A stretch of 64,000 bases of DNA. Origin: Streptomyces sp. CB02261. Its GTDB lineage: Bacteria; Actinomycetota; Actinomycetes; Streptomycetales; Streptomycetaceae. Below the pieces are notes generated by a model that did no database searches, had not been told where the DNA came from, and saw only the letters and a list, made by a program, of their open reading frames with translations. Position 1 is the first letter of the stretch; every line of letters begins with the position of its first letter. Below, in pieces: positions 61,346 through 64,000 of this stretch. The position numbers were made by a program, and so were the translations under genes. The stretch lies in NCBI RefSeq assembly GCF_001905665.1, contig NZ_LIVX01000002.1, forward strand, positions 817,420 to 881,419, written 5' to 3'.

Positions 61346-62311
61346 CTACGGCGTGAGGACGCCGTTCAGGAAGGGCTCGACGGCTTCCGCCCAGGCCTCC
61401 GGGTGCTCGTAGTGGAGGAGATGGCCCGCGTCGGGGATCTCCGCGTACGCGCCGTGGGGCAGCACCCGCACCATCTCCTGCGCCTCGGCGCGGCCCAGTT
61501 CGCCGTCCAGGCCCCGGACGACGAGGGTCGGGCAGCGGACCTGGGCGAGGGAGTCCCAGTGGGCGTCGTGCACCCAGGTCGCACGGGACGTCAGCATCTG
61601 CGCCGGGTCGAACACGGGCCGCCATCCGTCGGACTGAGCGGTCATCACCTCGGCGAAGAAGGCGCCCCTGGCCGGGTTGGGGCGCTCCACCCAGGCGTCC
61701 TCCTCGCCGAACCAGCGACGGACGGCGTCGAGCGACGGGAAGGGGGCGGGCCAGCTGCGGAACCAGTCCTGCCAGGCGCGCTGGGAGGCGGCGCCGAGGG
61801 CGGAGGCCCGCATGTCGCAGATGACGAGGGCCCGGACCAGGTCGGGGCGGTCGGCGGCGAGCTGCCAGGCCGTGAGGGCGCCCATGGAGTGGCCGACGAG
61901 GGTGACGGGGCCGAGGCCCAGCTGCTCGACGGCGGCCGCGGCGTCGGCGACGTACGCCTCGCGGGTGAAGGGACCCGCGGCGGGCTTGTCGCTGGCGCCG
62001 TGCCCGCGCTGGTCGAGGGCGACGACGCGATGGCCGCCGGTGAGCCGGCGGACGGCGGGGGCCCAGTGTCCGGCATGGCCCATCAGGCCGTGCAGGAGTA
62101 AGACGCCGGGGCCGGCGGCCTGTCCGGCCGTCCGCGACGCGGGGCCGGGACCCGCGATCTGCCCGGGCGGCCGCGGAACGAGGCCGGGGGGCGTGCCCGG
62201 GGTCGCCTGGCGGGCGATCCTCGGGGTGATGGTCGGCCCGGTTCCGGGCGTGAAGTCCCAGGCCGCCAGCCGTACTCCGTCGGCCCCGGTGACGTCGAGT
62301 CGTCGCGCCAT
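61346..62311 (-). CDS. Alpha/beta-hydrolase-fold enzyme
   Basis: About 321 residues, esterase/epoxide-hydrolase-like. Oxyanion segment VLLLHGLMGHAGHW, nucleophile elbow VGHSMGALTAWQLA (Ser of GHSMG), acid Asp in the strand after LVVRGLDGELG, and His in DAGHLLHYEHPEAWA. A Pro/Gly/Thr-rich insert lies near residues 25-70 between the first strands. The ATG at 62311 follows GAGGGGG; a longer open frame exists upstream but is not conserved-looking. The substrate is unknown. Confidence 0.86.
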   Translation of the reverse strand: MARRLDVTGADGVRLAAWDFTPGTGPTITPRIARQATPGTPPGLVPRPPGQIAGPGPASRTAGQAAGPGVLLLHGLMGHAGHWAPAVRRLTGGHRVVALDQRGHGASDKPAAGPFTREAYVADAAAAVEQLGLGPVTLVGHSMGALTAWQLAADRPDLVRALVICDMRASALGAASQRAWQDWFRSWPAPFPSLDAVRRWFGEEDAWVERPNPARGAFFAEVMTAQSDGWRPVFDPAQMLTSRATWVHDAHWDSLAQVRCPTLVVRGLDGELGRAEAQEMVRVLPHGAYAEIPDAGHLLHYEHPEAWAEAVEPFLNGVLTP

Positions 62312-62422
62312 CCCTGGCACCCCCTCTTGCTTCCCGTCGAACCACGCCAGACTATCGAACTCGCATTCGAAAATGCGCTCCTGCCACGTAACACCCCTCG
62401 TTCGAGTGACAGGGCTCAAGGA

Positions 62423-62428
62423 TTGACA
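62423..62428 (+). promoter_or_regulatory. Consensus -35 hexamer TTGACA
   Basis: An exact TTGACA sits in the gap before the structured region; at 16-17 bases spacing the -10 candidates (GATCTT, ATCTTC) are poor. Confidence 0.4.
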
Positions 62429-62449
62429 CCCGCAGCCGAGGGGAGATCT

Positions 62450-62570
62450 TCAACGGGAGGCGGACCGCTCGGGGAAATCGGTCCGACGGGGACGACCTTG
62501 AGAGCTCGGGGCTCCAGGTCGGAACCGGGGAGGACAGGCCCCGGCGCCTCAGGGCGCCGGGGCCCTCTGT
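62450..62570 (+). ncRNA. Candidate small RNA bounded by a promoter-like box and a strong terminator
   Basis: Downstream of TTGACA, a ~110-base stretch holds hairpin GGACCG/CGGTCC (62474-62479/62491-62496), a second stem (GACCT/AGGTC, ~62501-62522), and ends at the 12-bp terminator 62537-62564 followed by CTCTGT. No convincing gene covers it. Structure and ends are predictions. Confidence 0.3.
62537..62564 (+). terminator. Intrinsic terminator hairpin
   Basis: Perfect 12-bp stem (GGCCCCGGCGCC and its complement) with loop TCAG, then a U-containing tail. No annotated gene ends into it from the left on this strand, which is why a small RNA is suspected. The rest of the gap to 62814 shows nothing recognisable. 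Confidence 0.75.
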
Positions 62571-62814
62571 CGTCCGGCCCCCTGCGCGTACCGGGACGAG
62601 CGGCATCCGGCGTACGGCACCCGTCCGTCGCATGGCCCCACCCCTCCCGGAAATCGCACCGCTCTTCCCAGCGTGGCACGGCGAGGGCGCGCGCGTGGCC
62701 ATTCCGGCGTAAACGGGGCGCACGGCGGGCCGTTCGGGCCTTCCGGACGGTGGCGATACGGATTCGTGACCGCGCCTCGCGCAACCGGAGCGGGCCTTCA
62801 CCCGTCCACCGTTC

Positions 62815-63582
62815 GTGATCTCATCCCAGGTGCTCGTCAAGGGCAACGACGCCGCGACCCTCCACCCCGACCGCCTGAGCATCAGTCAGGAAGCCGGGCG
62901 GGTACGCAAGGAGATACCGCTCGTCGCGGTCCGCAGGGCGGGCCGGGACGGCGAGACCGGCATCAGGGTCCACCTGACGGACGGGGAGATCCACTGGATC
63001 GCGGGCGGCAACGCGACCGCCACCGAGGCGTTCCTGGACGCCCTCACCGCCGCCCTGCCCGAGGAACGGGACCCGGCAGGCAGCGCGCTCGTCACCGTCG
63101 TGGAGAAGGCGCCCTTCACGGCCTGGCCGTGGTGGACCGGAGGCATCGCGGTCCTGCTCGCCTACGTCGGCTACGTCACCTGGGTGGGCGGCAACCACGG
63201 CGTCGGCCACGCCGTCCTCACCTCCGTGGCGCTGTTCGGCGCGGTCTGCGGCCTGCTCGGAGCCCTCGGCGCCGTGAGCAGCTTCCTCGACGGAAGGACG
63301 CTCGCCCGGCGCGGCATCACCGTCGTCGCCACCCGGGGCCGCTACCCGAACGGCAAGCCGCACGGCTACGTCACGTACACGGACTCCAGCGGCAACGAGT
63401 ACATGAACCAGACCACCGGGTCCTCACCCACCGTCCACGTCGTCTACGACCCCGAGAGGCCGGCCACCAGCCGCGTCCGGCAGACGTTCACCTGGATGAC
63501 GGTCAAGCACGCCCTCGGCCTGGCGACAGCCCTCGGCTTCCTCTGGCTCGGCGTGCTGGGGGTCGCCGCCCCCTTCCGCTGA
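62815..63582 (+). CDS. Membrane protein of the DUF3592-like type
   Basis: 255 residues. An N-terminal ~100-residue soluble beta-rich domain (VLVKGNDAATLHPDRLSISQEAGR) precedes transmembrane segments at ~103-122 (WWTGGIAVLLAYVGYVTWV), ~128-152, and ~228-250. An exposed domain in between carries the TYTDSSGNEYMNQTTGSSPTVHVVYDPERP motif of DUF3592-like membrane proteins. GTG start at 62815. The function is unknown. Confidence 0.75.
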   Translation: MISSQVLVKGNDAATLHPDRLSISQEAGRVRKEIPLVAVRRAGRDGETGIRVHLTDGEIHWIAGGNATATEAFLDALTAALPEERDPAGSALVTVVEKAPFTAWPWWTGGIAVLLAYVGYVTWVGGNHGVGHAVLTSVALFGAVCGLLGALGAVSSFLDGRTLARRGITVVATRGRYPNGKPHGYVTYTDSSGNEYMNQTTGSSPTVHVVYDPERPATSRVRQTFTWMTVKHALGLATALGFLWLGVLGVAAPFR

Positions 63583-63622
63583 CGGGAAGGGGACGGCGGC
63601 CCTCGGTGCGCCGACGCGCGGG

Positions 63623-64000
63623 TCAGCGCTTCGCGACGAACACGTGCGCCGCGACCTCCGCGTCCAGCTCCGCGGCCTCGCCGCTGCTGCCGACCAGGAC
63701 ACCGCCCGGGGACTCCGTCACCGACACCACGGAGCCGGGCTGCACGCCCGCGCGCCGCAGCGTGTACATCAGCTGGGCGTCCGTCTGGATCGGCTCGCCG
63801 ATCCGGCGCACGACCACCGTCTTGCCGCCGCTCGCGTCGAGCTCCGCCAGCGACACCATCGAGTCGTCGAGGAAGGCCTCCGCCTCCGCCTTCTCGCCGA
63901 GCTCCTCGAGGCCCGGGATCGGGTTCCCGTACGGCGACTCCGTCGGGTGACGCAGCAGCTCCAGGACCCTCCGCTCCACGGCCTCGCTCATCACGTGCTC
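63623..64000 (-). CDS. DtxR-family metal-dependent regulator, C-terminal part
   Basis: The right edge cuts this gene; only the dimerisation and FeoA/SH3-like domains remain (EHVMSEAVERRVLELLRHPTESPYGNPIPGLEELG, then GEPIQTDAQLMYTLRRAGVQPGS). These match iron- or manganese-responsive repressors of the DtxR/IdeR/MntR group. The N-terminal helix-turn-helix is outside the window, so metal specificity cannot be judged. An internal ATG is not a real start. Confidence 0.88.
   Translation of the reverse strand, partial: EHVMSEAVERRVLELLRHPTESPYGNPIPGLEELGEKAEAEAFLDDSMVSLAELDASGGKTVVVRRIGEPIQTDAQLMYTLRRAGVQPGSVVSVTESPGGVLVGSSGEAAELDAEVAAHVFVAKR

Noticed and set aside
62327..62818. A 163-codon plus-strand frame between the alpha/beta-hydrolase and the DUF3592-like gene
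   Set aside because: Arg/Ser/Gly-rich composition, no ribosome site, and it crosses the perfect terminator hairpin.

Overview
The window is about 70% G+C, uses GTG and TTG starts freely, and carries a futalosine-type menaquinone pathway, mycothiol-type DinB proteins, DUF397, ECF sigma/zinc anti-sigma and Nsd-like genes. All of this points to a Streptomyces chromosome, probably the conserved core near nuo. No tRNA, rRNA, CRISPR array, transposase or prophage was recognised.

Respiration block (1-12.4 kb). Leftward genes are nuoG (cut by the left edge), nuoF, E, D, C, B and A, mostly joined by 4-base stop/start overlaps. A near-consensus Rex (NADH/NAD+ sensor) operator lies in the nuoA leader. 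After a divergent NlpC/P60 cell-wall hydrolase come leftward menaquinone genes: a menJ-like isoprenoid reductase, menG, a degenerate amidohydrolase, mqnC and mqnA. The enzyme that delivers electrons to menaquinone and part of the pathway that makes menaquinone therefore sit side by side. A cold-shock gene with a terminator-like hairpin in its leader closes the block.

Mixed block (13-21 kb). This holds a secreted M23 peptidase, DUF1992 and DUF664 proteins, an 8-bp tandem repeat, and two FG-GAP/VCBS secreted proteins. The second FG-GAP gene is broken by two compensating one-base indels. Then come an anti-sigma-like ATPase, a DUF397 remnant without a start codon, a HAD phosphatase, and a receptor Ser/Thr kinase with an extracellular ricin-type lectin domain.

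Acyl-CoA catabolic block (20.9-45.4 kb). Six loci are preceded by the same palindrome, CTGAC-N5-GTCAG (five perfect copies and three variants). They encode a DoxX protein plus a DUF35 protein, possibly a flavin monooxygenase, an ADP-forming-type acyl-CoA synthetase plus enoyl-CoA hydratase, a flavin reductase, an SDR plus zinc alcohol dehydrogenase, a cyclase-family hydrolase, an ACMSD-like amidohydrolase plus two unequal acyl-CoA dehydrogenases, and an AMP-forming acyl-CoA ligase. I read this as one scattered regulon for activation and beta-oxidation-like breakdown of an unknown, probably cyclic or branched, carboxylic acid. It is probably under one TetR-type repressor, and none is encoded in the window. 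Between these loci lie a 1,221-residue secreted repeat protein, three MFS transporters, and an AraC-type regulator with a DasR-like site.

Right block (45.4-64 kb). This holds a STAS protein, an ECF sigma factor coupled to a zinc anti-sigma/MDMPI fusion, purU, a leucine-binding-type lipoprotein, a membrane protein with repeated TQ motifs, an Nsd-like regulator, a prim-pol-domain protein, and an ABC exporter. It continues with DoxX and AhpD-like genes, small-molecule transferases, an alpha/beta hydrolase, a possible small RNA, a membrane protein, and the C-terminal part of a DtxR-family metalloregulator cut by the right edge.
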